Below the pieces are notes generated by a model that saw only the letters and a list, made by a program, of their open reading frames with translations, was not told the origin of the DNA and did no database searches. Position numbers and translations under genes: made by a program. Positions 1 through 5,915 of a DNA stretch of 7,141 bases are shown one piece after another. The number at the start of each line of letters is the position of its first letter. Position 1 is the first letter of the stretch. Source of the stretch: an uncultured Oscillospiraceae bacterium (GTDB lineage: Bacteria; Bacillota_A; Clostridia; Oscillospirales; Oscillospiraceae); NCBI GenBank assembly GCA_934589325.1, contig CAKTNU010000094.1, positions 1 to 7,141 on the forward strand. The letters run 5' to 3'.

Positions 1-241
1 TTTTGCCTATCTGCGGGTCTGAGCCTGCGCCCTGACCGTGGGTCATCTTCTCGCCTATCTGGAGCTTCTGATCCGCGTTGGAAACGGCCAGCGCCTGCTT
101 GTCCGTATTGACGGCAATAAACTCGACACCCTGTGTGCCGGTCTTCACCATTCTGTTTACAACGTTATTGCCGGCTCCGCCGACACCAACGACTTTTATA
201 GTTACAACATTCTCCGGACCCGTTTCGGCCTTGAAATCCAT
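1..241 (-). CDS. ftsZ: Cell division protein FtsZ, N-terminal part (3' end beyond the window)
   Basis: FtsZ is the tubulin-like GTPase that polymerises into the cytoplasmic Z ring and recruits the division machinery. Only the first 80 codons are visible; the gene runs off the left edge. The translation starts [20 protein letters not shown] and shows the nucleotide-binding T1 loop GGAGNN (residues 21-26), the [11 protein letters not shown] strand-loop (41-51) and a [10 protein letters not shown] segment (71-80), equivalent to the usual GAGANPxxG loop. The tubulin signature GGGTGTG would lie further along, outside the window. The ATG at 239-241 is preceded by the Shine-Dalgarno AGGGAGG at 250-256 with 8 bases between, so the start is secure. 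The gene lies 147 bases downstream of ftsQ and appears to have its own promoter. No ftsA separates it from ftsQ. Confidence 0.96.
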   Translation of the reverse strand, partial: MDFKAETGPENVVTIKVVGVGGAGNNVVNRMVKTGTQGVEFIAVNTDKQALAVSNADQKLQIGEKMTHGQGAGSDPQIGK

Positions 242-306
242 AGCTCTTGCCTCCCTGTTTTATTTGCATCACTTTCTGTGAAATTAATCTTAGCTTGGTA
301 TTGTTT

Positions 307-335
307 ATAATATTACATTTTTCCCGTGCGGTCAA
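307..335 (-). promoter_or_regulatory. Predicted sigma-A promoter of ftsZ
   Basis: Read on the minus strand, TTGACC (330-335, five of six matches to the -35 consensus TTGACA) is followed by a spacer of exactly 17 bases and then TATTAT (307-312, five of six matches to TATAAT). Transcription would start near position 300, giving a leader of about 60 bases before the ftsZ ATG. The region just upstream of the -35 is extremely AT-rich. The promoter lies in the largest intergenic gap of the window, where a separate ftsZ transcript makes biological sense. The boxes are seen directly; activity is inferred. Confidence 0.72.
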
Positions 336-339
336 TATC

Positions 340-369
340 TTTTTTAAATTTTTTGTAAGCGTTTTGTAA
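340..369 (-). promoter_or_regulatory. AT-tract region with direct repeat upstream of the ftsZ promoter (UP-element-like)
   Basis: Upstream of the ftsZ -35 box the sequence contains T/A tracts at 340-345, 349-354 and 362-365 (A tracts on the transcribed-sense strand), spaced roughly one helical turn apart. Within it the 8-mer TTTTGTAA occurs twice, at 351-358 and 362-369 (TTACAAAA on the minus strand), offset by exactly 11 bases. Such a layout can act as an UP element contacting the RNA polymerase alpha subunit, as bent DNA, or as a tandem regulator site. Only the repeats and tracts are observed. The role is inferred, and low complexity could produce this by chance. Confidence 0.4.
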
Positions 370-388
370 ATTACGTTAATATCAACAT

Positions 389-1171
389 TCAGTTCGGGCT
401 GAAATGCGCAGCTGTGGTATCCGAAAGGTTTATAATGCCGACATCACCCGCTTTTAGCTTCCCCATCACGGATATAAACATTCCGAATTTGTACTCAACA
501 TCGCTGTATGAGCCGAGCACAACAGTATATTTACCGCCATAGGAGAACTTGACTGTGTTCGGATCGGTGAAATCTATACGTGTAACGTCAGAGCTGAGCC
601 CGCGCTCCTGTATCTGATAAAGTATCTCAGCAAGGAAATCGACCGGCGCCGTGCTGCCGTCGCCTGTTGTGAGCTGCTCGCCTATAAGAAGTGTGCCCGG
701 GTCAAAGCCGACTATAGGGATGAGCTCGTCCTGCTCGCCCTCGGCGGCCTTGCCGAGGACCTTGCAGCTGTGGTCGAGCGTCCAATCCTCGTCGCCTACG
801 ATCAGGTAAGCCATTGCCTTGCTCTCGGTAACGGTAATCGTTATCTTGTCGGGGAGGCTTCGCGAAATGGAAACCTCCTCGATATACGGCAGCTTTGCAA
901 GTGCACGGCTGACCGCGGCGATACGATCATAGAAAAACAGGTTGTCGCCGTCTTCAATGTCTATTGCATTTATTATCTCTTCGTCGGTATAGTGCGTGTT
1001 CCCTTCGACACGGATATCGTGGACGCGGAACAGGACGCTCATCACGAATATCGCGGCAATGACCACAAGGACAAAGCCAATGAGCGCATTTACGCTGCTG
1101 CGCTTTCGCGGAGCCTTATATTCGCCGTGCTTGCTCTCCGGCGGCTGCTGTGAGTAAAGGCTGTTTGCCAT
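389..1171 (-). CDS. ftsQ: Cell division protein FtsQ/DivIB
   Basis: This is a bitopic divisome protein that, with FtsL and FtsB/DivIC, connects the cytoplasmic Z ring to septal peptidoglycan synthesis. The 260-residue protein has a short basic cytoplasmic tail (about 1-27, including PRKRSS) and one membrane helix (about 29-48). A POTRA domain follows (about 48-117), with the typical pattern FRVHDIRVEGNTHYTDEEI and later LPYIEEVSISRSLPDKITI. The extracellular beta domain (about 118-260) includes a W-x-LD strand at 130-133. Length and architecture fit the Gram-positive DivIB family. The ATG at 1169-1171 has the Shine-Dalgarno AAAGGA at 1181-1186 with 9 bases between. It begins 23 bases after murA and is probably cotranscribed with it. 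Sequence conservation in this family is low, so the call rests mainly on architecture and position between murA and ftsZ. Confidence 0.9.
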   Translation of the reverse strand: MANSLYSQQPPESKHGEYKAPRKRSSVNALIGFVLVVIAAIFVMSVLFRVHDIRVEGNTHYTDEEIINAIDIEDGDNLFFYDRIAAVSRALAKLPYIEEVSISRSLPDKITITVTESKAMAYLIVGDEDWTLDHSCKVLGKAAEGEQDELIPIVGFDPGTLLIGEQLTTGDGSTAPVDFLAEILYQIQERGLSSDVTRIDFTDPNTVKFSYGGKYTVVLGSYSDVEYKFGMFISVMGKLKAGDVGIINLSDTTAAHFSPN

Positions 1172-1194
1172 TTATCATTTTCCTTTCGGATGTG

Positions 1195-2448
1195 TTAATA
1201 TTCAAGATTGACGTCCGCTCCGAGCGAACGCAGTTTGCGGTCAAAGCGCTCATAGCCGCGAGTGACATGGCCGTCGTCGCATACGATGGTCTCCCCTTCC
1301 GCACACAGGCCGGCAATTATCATCGCTGCTCCGCCGCGAAGGTCAGTTGCGTTGAGCATCGCTCCGCGCAGGCGGTCAACTCCCCATATCTCCGCCTGAC
1401 GGCCGGATATTGCAATATCCGCGCCGAGACGCCGAAGCTCGGCGGCCTGACGGAAGCGGTTTTCAAATATGTTCTCCGTTATGATCGTTCTGCCCTCTGC
1501 TTTCAGCAGAGCCGCCATGAGGACCGGCTGAGCGTCGGTCGGGAAGCCCGGGTAAGGTGCCGTGGATATCTCGCCCACGGCTTTAAGCTTTCCGGACGAT
1601 ATTATACGGACGGAGCGTTTATTTGATATTATATCACATCCTGATTGATTTAGGAAGTAGAGAACTGTAGAAAAATGTGCAGGATCTACGCCGCGGAGCT
1701 CAACATCTCCCCCACAGGCAGCGGCAGCGCATGCCAGAGTTGAAGCAACGATTCTGTCGGGCATTATTCGGAAGCACACCTGCGACTCCGGCTCCATTCC
1801 GCGAATATGTATATCTCCTGTACCGGCGCCGACTATATCCGCGCCAAGCAGGTTCAGATAATCCTGAAGCGCAATGATCTCCGGCTCGCGGGCCGCGCCG
1901 TGAATGACGGTATCCCCTTTTGCGGCACAGGCGGCAAGCATGGTGTTCTCCGTTGCACCTACACTTGGGGACGGCAGAGCTATCTCCGCGCCGTGAAGTC
2001 CGTCAGAACGGCAGTATATCTCACGGCCATTCTCCTCGATTTCCGCGCCAAGGCTGCGCAGTGCGGCGAGATGCAGATCTATCGGCCTCTTTCCAAGCTG
2101 ACAGCCTCCGGGGAGCGACAGTCTGGCCTCTCCGCATCTTGCAAGAAGCGCGCCCATAAATATCACGGAGGAACGCATCTCCTCCATCAACTTCTGCGGT
2201 ATGGTGCAGCATGAGAGCTGCGATGAGTCTATGTACACGTCGCTGCCGCGCTGTTCGGCTGTACAGCCGAGATGCCGCACGATGCGAAGAGCTGCGTCCA
2301 CGTCACGGAGCTGCGGCACGTTCAGAAGCTCTGAGCCGGCCGGAACGACAAGGGACGCAGCGATTATCGGCAACGTCGCATTTTTTGAACCCTGAACAAA
2401 ACAGGCTCCTTCAAGCTGTCTGCCGCCGCTGATGCGCCATATATCCAA
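1195..2448 (-). CDS. murA: UDP-N-acetylglucosamine 1-carboxyvinyltransferase (MurA)
   Basis: MurA catalyses the first committed step of peptidoglycan synthesis in the cytoplasm, transferring enolpyruvate from PEP to UDP-GlcNAc. The 417-residue protein is full length for the EPSP-synthase-like family and nearly colinear with E. coli MurA. It has SKN with Lys22 and Asn23, the catalytic-loop cysteine Cys116 in PGGCQLGKRPIDLH (the fosfomycin target; Cys115 in E. coli), the catalytic Asp305 in YPGFPTDAQ, Asp369/Arg371 in DLRGGAAMIIAGL, and Arg397 in TRGYERFDRKLRSLGA. Having cysteine rather than aspartate in the loop predicts fosfomycin sensitivity of this enzyme. The start is a TTG at 2446-2448, chosen because GGGGGTG (2456-2462) lies 7 bases upstream, the protein aligns from its second residue, and no in-frame ATG lies between the start and the upstream stop. 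The Shine-Dalgarno is partly inside an inverted repeat. The gene lies between murG and ftsQ; many Clostridia carry a second murA copy elsewhere. Confidence 0.97.
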   Translation of the reverse strand: MDIWRISGGRQLEGACFVQGSKNATLPIIAASLVVPAGSELLNVPQLRDVDAALRIVRHLGCTAEQRGSDVYIDSSQLSCCTIPQKLMEEMRSSVIFMGALLARCGEARLSLPGGCQLGKRPIDLHLAALRSLGAEIEENGREIYCRSDGLHGAEIALPSPSVGATENTMLAACAAKGDTVIHGAAREPEIIALQDYLNLLGADIVGAGTGDIHIRGMEPESQVCFRIMPDRIVASTLACAAAACGGDVELRGVDPAHFSTVLYFLNQSGCDIISNKRSVRIISSGKLKAVGEISTAPYPGFPTDAQPVLMAALLKAEGRTIITENIFENRFRQAAELRRLGADIAISGRQAEIWGVDRLRGAMLNATDLRGGAAMIIAGLCAEGETIVCDDGHVTRGYERFDRKLRSLGADVNLEY

Positions 2449-2455
2449 AATGAAA

Positions 2456-2462
2456 CACCCCC
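2456..2462 (-). promoter_or_regulatory. Ribosome binding site of murA, deciding a TTG start
   Basis: On the minus strand GGGGGTG differs from the strong Shine-Dalgarno GGAGGTG at one base and lies 7 bases before the TTG at 2446-2448. It supports TTG as the murA start. The nearest upstream ATG (2466-2468) is out of frame. Six of its seven bases belong to the 3' arm of the inverted repeat at 2457-2496. Confidence 0.65.
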
Positions 2463-2496
2463 GCGCATAATTTATGCCATACTATGCCGCGGGGGT
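2457..2496 (-). promoter_or_regulatory. Inverted repeat / predicted mRNA hairpin overlapping the murA ribosome binding site
   Basis: The arms ACCCCCGCG (2457-2465) and CGCGGGGGT (2488-2496) are perfectly complementary over 9 bases. The stem continues as CATA (2466-2469) with TATG (2483-2486) after one bulged base (2487), leaving a 13-base loop. In the murG-to-murA transcript the downstream arm holds the murA Shine-Dalgarno, so folding would hide it. An alternative inner hairpin, GCATA/TATGC around a 3-base loop (2465-2477), competes with the lower stem. The run after the stem, GTTTCATTTT, is also T-rich, so a weak terminator or attenuator is a second reading. The repeat is observed; the role is inferred. 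Confidence 0.55.
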
Positions 2497-2521
2497 AAAA
2501 TATGTGATTTGGTGCTTAGGA

Positions 2522-3649
2522 TCAGTTCTTCTCGCGGACTATATCGAGTATGATTCCGCATATCCTGTCTGTCGCATCCGGCACTGCCAGGGAAGCCATG
2601 GCTTTGGACATTGCCTCAAGCTGTGCCTCATCGTGCAGAAGCTTCCTGACGCAGTCCAGCAGTGTCTCCGGCTCAAATTCGCCCTCTAGAAAGACCTTGG
2701 CGCCGCCTGCTCGCTCCAGCACTCTGGCATTCTTCTCCTGGTGATTGTTCGTAACGTTAGGTGACGGAACAAGTATAACAGGCTTGCCCATGTACGTAAG
2801 CTCCGACAGCGTGGACGCACCGGCACGGCACATAATAAGGTCCGCTGCCGCCATGACGCGGGGCATATCAAATATGTATTCTCGCACATCGACTCCGTAG
2901 GAGGCGTAATCTGACGCAGTCTCCGCGAGCTTTTCCATGAAGTCGCGGTAATATTTGCTGCCGACTGAGTGGATGAGGCGAAATTCGTCAAGCCCGCGAA
3001 GCATCGGTATCATATCCGCGATGGTTCCGTTCATATGTTCGGCGCCGAGAGAACCCCAGACGGACACTACCAGCGGCTTATCGGCGGGCAGGCCAAGTTC
3101 CTTTTTTGCGGAATCCTTGGTATAGCATGCAAATGAGCCTCGGACGGGAGTCCCGGTGACGACGACGCGCTCCGGATGCTTATAATATTTTTTGCTGTCT
3201 TCGAGGCCAAGCATTATCCTATCCACATGCTCGGCCAGCAGCTTGGTAGTGAGCCCCGGGACTGCGTTGCTCTCATGAACAGCAGTCGGAACGTGCAGCT
3301 CGGAGGCCGCCATGAGCACCGGGTAACAGACATATCCTCCGGTTCCTATAACAGCATCCGGCTTGAAGGAGCGAATCAGCTTTTTTGCCTCATGCGTTGA
3401 GACGGCAACATTTTTCAGTGTATCGATATTATGCATAACGGCACTAAGACTGTGACCGCGGCTGATATTCGTTATTTTCAGCGGTTTTATCTCATAGCCC
3501 TCACGCGGCACGAGCTCCATCTCCATCTTGCCCTCGGCACCGATGAAAAGTATTTCGCAGTCCGGCATAAGCTCGCGCAGCCGCCCGGCAATAGCCAGTG
3601 CGGGATTTATGTGACCGGCGGTACCGCCGCAGGTAAATATAAATTTCAT
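2522..3649 (-). CDS. murG: UDP-N-acetylglucosamine--lipid I N-acetylglucosaminyltransferase (MurG)
   Basis: MurG is a GT28 (GT-B fold) enzyme on the inner face of the membrane that transfers GlcNAc from UDP-GlcNAc to lipid I, making lipid II. The 375-residue protein is full length. The N-terminal acceptor domain shows the glycine-rich loop GGTAGHINPALA (residues 8-19), GTGGY (102-106), HESNAVPG (125-132) and GTPVR (166-170). The C-terminal nucleotide-sugar domain shows GSLGA (199-203), CRAGASTLSEL (274-284) and the NNHQEKNA segment (301-308) that contacts the donor. GGTAGH, in place of GGTGGH, is a variant I associate with Clostridia. The ATG at 3647-3649 has an AAGGGA Shine-Dalgarno at 3659-3664 with 9 bases between. 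It follows ftsW by 20 bases and precedes murA by 73 bases. Confidence 0.97.
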   Translation of the reverse strand: MKFIFTCGGTAGHINPALAIAGRLRELMPDCEILFIGAEGKMEMELVPREGYEIKPLKITNISRGHSLSAVMHNIDTLKNVAVSTHEAKKLIRSFKPDAVIGTGGYVCYPVLMAASELHVPTAVHESNAVPGLTTKLLAEHVDRIMLGLEDSKKYYKHPERVVVTGTPVRGSFACYTKDSAKKELGLPADKPLVVSVWGSLGAEHMNGTIADMIPMLRGLDEFRLIHSVGSKYYRDFMEKLAETASDYASYGVDVREYIFDMPRVMAAADLIMCRAGASTLSELTYMGKPVILVPSPNVTNNHQEKNARVLERAGGAKVFLEGEFEPETLLDCVRKLLHDEAQLEAMSKAMASLAVPDATDRICGIILDIVREKN

Positions 3650-3669
3650 ACGAACACGTCCCTTCGGAT

Positions 3670-4827
3670 TTATTTCTCTATTATATCACGCGATGCACTA
3701 AGTATTATCCCCATCTCTCCAAGCTGTATCAGGAGTGCAGTGCCGCCATAGCTGAAGAACGGCAGGGATATGCCTGTGCACGGCACAAGATTTGTCACGA
3801 CGGCAACATTCAGGAAAACCTGTATTGCAAGCAGTGTCGTTATTCCCGCAACGACCAAGAAACTAAATTTGTCCCTGCAGTGCAGGGCGATCCAGTAGCC
3901 GCGGAGGATAAGCAGTGTAAAAAGGATCAAAATCAGCGCCGCGCCAATAAAGCCCAGCTCTTCACAGACAACGGAAAAGATGAAATCGTTGTGCTCCTCA
4001 GGAAGATACAGATATTTCTGACGGCTCATCCCGAGGCCGAGACCGCTTAGTCCGCCGGAGCCAATGGTATATAGCGACTGTACTATCTGGTAGCCCTCAT
4101 CCGACGAGCTTGAAAACGGGTCACGCCATGTGTTTATCCGCCCGGATGCGTATGGAAAGAGCATCAGCAATACGCCTAAAGCGACCGCAGCCGCGCTGCC
4201 GACGCCGACAAACCAGCCGAGTCTGACCCCGCCCAGAAACATCATGACCCCGCCGACAGCAATAATGATTATAGACGCAGAAAAATGCGGCTCAAGTATA
4301 AGCAGGCCGACGATAACTCCCAGAATTGCCGCAAACGGCAGGATTCCGTACTTGAACGTTGCCATTTTCCCACGCATCCGGCAGATGAGCGAGGAAAAGC
4401 ACAAAATAACGCCGAGCTTGGCAAGCTCAGAAGGCTGAAGCGTCAGTCCCCCAATGCCGAGCCATCGACGGGAGCCGTTCGCCTTGACGCCTATCAGCGG
4501 GACAAGCATCAGCAGCACTACAGTCAGCGCCATAAAATGCCACGCATATCGCCTATAGAAGCCCATGGGAAATTTCGATGCAGCGAGCATGGCTGCAGTG
4601 CCGAGCACGGCAAATAAAAGCTGACGCACAAAATAATATGCCGCGTTGCCGCCGGTGACGTTGCCGGGGTCGTAATATGCCCTGGCAAAGCTGGATGACA
4701 GCACCATGACAACGCCGAACACCAGCAGAAGCATCACCAGAATGAAAAACGAGCCGTCGAACGAGCCACGCCGTTTTTTGCTGGATTCTGCCGAAAAGTC
4801 GGCGAGGCGGGTATTGTCGTAGCGCAT
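3670..4827 (-). CDS. ftsW: SEDS peptidoglycan glycosyltransferase FtsW (or sporulation paralogue SpoVE)
   Basis: SEDS proteins are polytopic membrane glycosyltransferases that polymerise lipid II together with a class B penicillin-binding protein; FtsW acts at the division septum. The 385-residue product has a basic cytoplasmic N-terminus (KKRRGSFD) and about ten hydrophobic segments. It carries GSRRWLGIGG with the conserved Trp122, LQPSELAK (130-137), the extracellular loop PEEHNDFIF with Asp281 (by position the Asp essential in SEDS enzymes), and TGISLPFFSYGGT (351-363). The ATG at 4825-4827 is preferred because GGAGGTG lies 5 bases upstream. A TTG at 4852-4854 in the same frame would add nine residues encoded by the ribosome binding site itself. 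It begins 30 bases after mraY and ends 20 bases before murG. Cluster position suits either FtsW or SpoVE, and sequence alone does not separate them here. RodA is less likely. Confidence 0.92.
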   Translation of the reverse strand: MRYDNTRLADFSAESSKKRRGSFDGSFFILVMLLLVFGVVMVLSSSFARAYYDPGNVTGGNAAYYFVRQLLFAVLGTAAMLAASKFPMGFYRRYAWHFMALTVVLLMLVPLIGVKANGSRRWLGIGGLTLQPSELAKLGVILCFSSLICRMRGKMATFKYGILPFAAILGVIVGLLILEPHFSASIIIIAVGGVMMFLGGVRLGWFVGVGSAAAVALGVLLMLFPYASGRINTWRDPFSSSSDEGYQIVQSLYTIGSGGLSGLGLGMSRQKYLYLPEEHNDFIFSVVCEELGFIGAALILILFTLLILRGYWIALHCRDKFSFLVVAGITTLLAIQVFLNVAVVTNLVPCTGISLPFFSYGGTALLIQLGEMGIILSASRDIIEK

Positions 4828-4832
4828 TTTCC

Positions 4833-4839
4833 CACCTCC
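4833..4839 (-). promoter_or_regulatory. Ribosome binding site of ftsW, deciding the start
   Basis: GGAGGTG on the minus strand, inside a purine-rich run at 4828-4842, ends 5 bases before the ATG at 4825-4827. This near-perfect Shine-Dalgarno favours that ATG over the upstream in-frame TTG at 4852-4854, which has no comparable site in front of it. Confidence 0.8.
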
Positions 4840-4857
4840 CCGACTTTTTATCAAGCA

Positions 4858-5871
4858 TTACAGGGCATAACGCTGGAACACCCCAATAAATGATATGATA
4901 GCAAAGACCAGAGATATGCTTGTAAACAGCAAAAACAGATGCTTCTCACTCCACTTTTTTCCCGTCCAGCCGCCCATCTCAAGATGGTGATGGAAGGGAG
5001 CCATTTTGAATATACGCTTGCCGTGGCTGAGCTTGAAATAACCGACCTGAATAATGTCGGACAGGGTCTCGATGATATACATGATGCCGAGCGTTATAAG
5101 AATAAGCGGCATATCATACGCAAAGGCCATCGCTGCAATGGCGCCGCCGAGAAACAGAGAGCCGGTATCACCCATAAATACCTTTGCCGGGTTGAAATTG
5201 TACATGAGGAAGCCTATAAGTCCGCCCGCAAGCGCAGCAGCAAAGATCCCGAGCTCGAGAAATTCCTCGCCCCATGCTATGGTCACGCAGACAAAGAACA
5301 GACACACGGGGACGGAGGTACCGCTTGCAAGGCCGTCCACGCCGTCCGTTATGTTCACGGCGTTGACGGTACCGACGATAACAAAGGCGGCAAAGATAAA
5401 ATACAACCATTCGGGCATCGGAACAGTCTTATTAAAGAACGGAATATAGAGGTTAGGCTGTGTGTAACCGATGCGGCGCATGAGCATGAGAAATACGAGC
5501 GCCGCAGCGAGCTGCAGCATAAACTTCATGCCGGCGGTCAGGCCAAGATTCTGTTTCTTTTTGAGCTTCTCCCAGTCATCCAGAAAGCCAATAGCGCCAA
5601 AAACCAGTGCGAACAGCAGCACAAAGATATGCACCCAGTTGCCTTTTACAAGTGATGGAAAGCCGATGGTAAGACACACGAATGCAACAGCCATGATAAA
5701 CATGACGCCGCCCATTGTCGGTGTACCGGTCTTGGACATATGCCATGTGGGGCCATTGGATTTTATTTCCTGTCCAGCCTTTTGCTTGCGGAGCCACGGG
5801 ATATAGAACTTTCCGAACGCGGTAGCAAATAAAAAAGCCAGTATAAATGCGCTTATCAGCTTTATCGTCAT
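4858..5871 (-). CDS. mraY: Phospho-N-acetylmuramoyl-pentapeptide-transferase (MraY)
   Basis: MraY is an integral membrane enzyme that transfers phospho-MurNAc-pentapeptide from its UDP carrier to undecaprenyl phosphate, giving lipid I. The 337-residue protein is full length with about ten membrane segments. It has the family motifs in order: TGTPTMGG (48-55), Asp98/Asp99 in GFLDDWEK, NAVNITDGVDGLASG (170-184, with Asp176 and Asp179), FNPAKVFMGDTGSLFLGG (226-243, with Asp235), and the MAPFHHHLEMGGW loop with His294-296. These Asp and His residues form the magnesium and substrate site in known MraY enzymes. The ATG at 5869-5871 has GAGGAG at 5882-5887 with 10 bases between. It follows murE by 44 bases and precedes ftsW by 30. 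The usual neighbours murF (upstream) and murD (downstream) are both missing. Confidence 0.97.
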   Translation of the reverse strand: MTIKLISAFILAFLFATAFGKFYIPWLRKQKAGQEIKSNGPTWHMSKTGTPTMGGVMFIMAVAFVCLTIGFPSLVKGNWVHIFVLLFALVFGAIGFLDDWEKLKKKQNLGLTAGMKFMLQLAAALVFLMLMRRIGYTQPNLYIPFFNKTVPMPEWLYFIFAAFVIVGTVNAVNITDGVDGLASGTSVPVCLFFVCVTIAWGEEFLELGIFAAALAGGLIGFLMYNFNPAKVFMGDTGSLFLGGAIAAMAFAYDMPLILITLGIMYIIETLSDIIQVGYFKLSHGKRIFKMAPFHHHLEMGGWTGKKWSEKHLFLLFTSISLVFAIISFIGVFQRYAL

Positions 5872-5915
5872 TGTATTTTCTCTCCTCGTGTTGACTTCCG
5901 CCCAGCGGCCGGAGC

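Noticed and set aside
370..380. Small dyad ATTACGTTAAT after ftsQ as a terminator or operator
   Set aside because: The arms are only 4 bases and not GC-rich. No stable hairpin with a T tract follows ftsQ, so I cannot support a terminator there.
770..1626. Plus-strand open frames opposite ftsQ and the end of murA (127 and 158 codons)
   Set aside because: Both are antisense to well-supported genes, recognise no family, and arise from codon bias on the other strand.
2466..2468. ATG just upstream of murA as its start
   Set aside because: It is 20 bases before the TTG start and therefore out of frame with MurA, and it lies inside the hairpin stem.
4852..4854. TTG as the start of ftsW
   Set aside because: The nine added residues are encoded by the purine-rich ribosome binding site of the ATG at 4825-4827, and there is no Shine-Dalgarno in front of the TTG.
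4939..5655. Long plus-strand open frame of 238 codons opposite mraY
   Set aside because: It lies entirely antisense to mraY, whose catalytic motifs are intact. The translation is low in hydrophobic structure and matches no family I recognise, and I see no convincing Shine-Dalgarno. It is a shadow of the coding strand.
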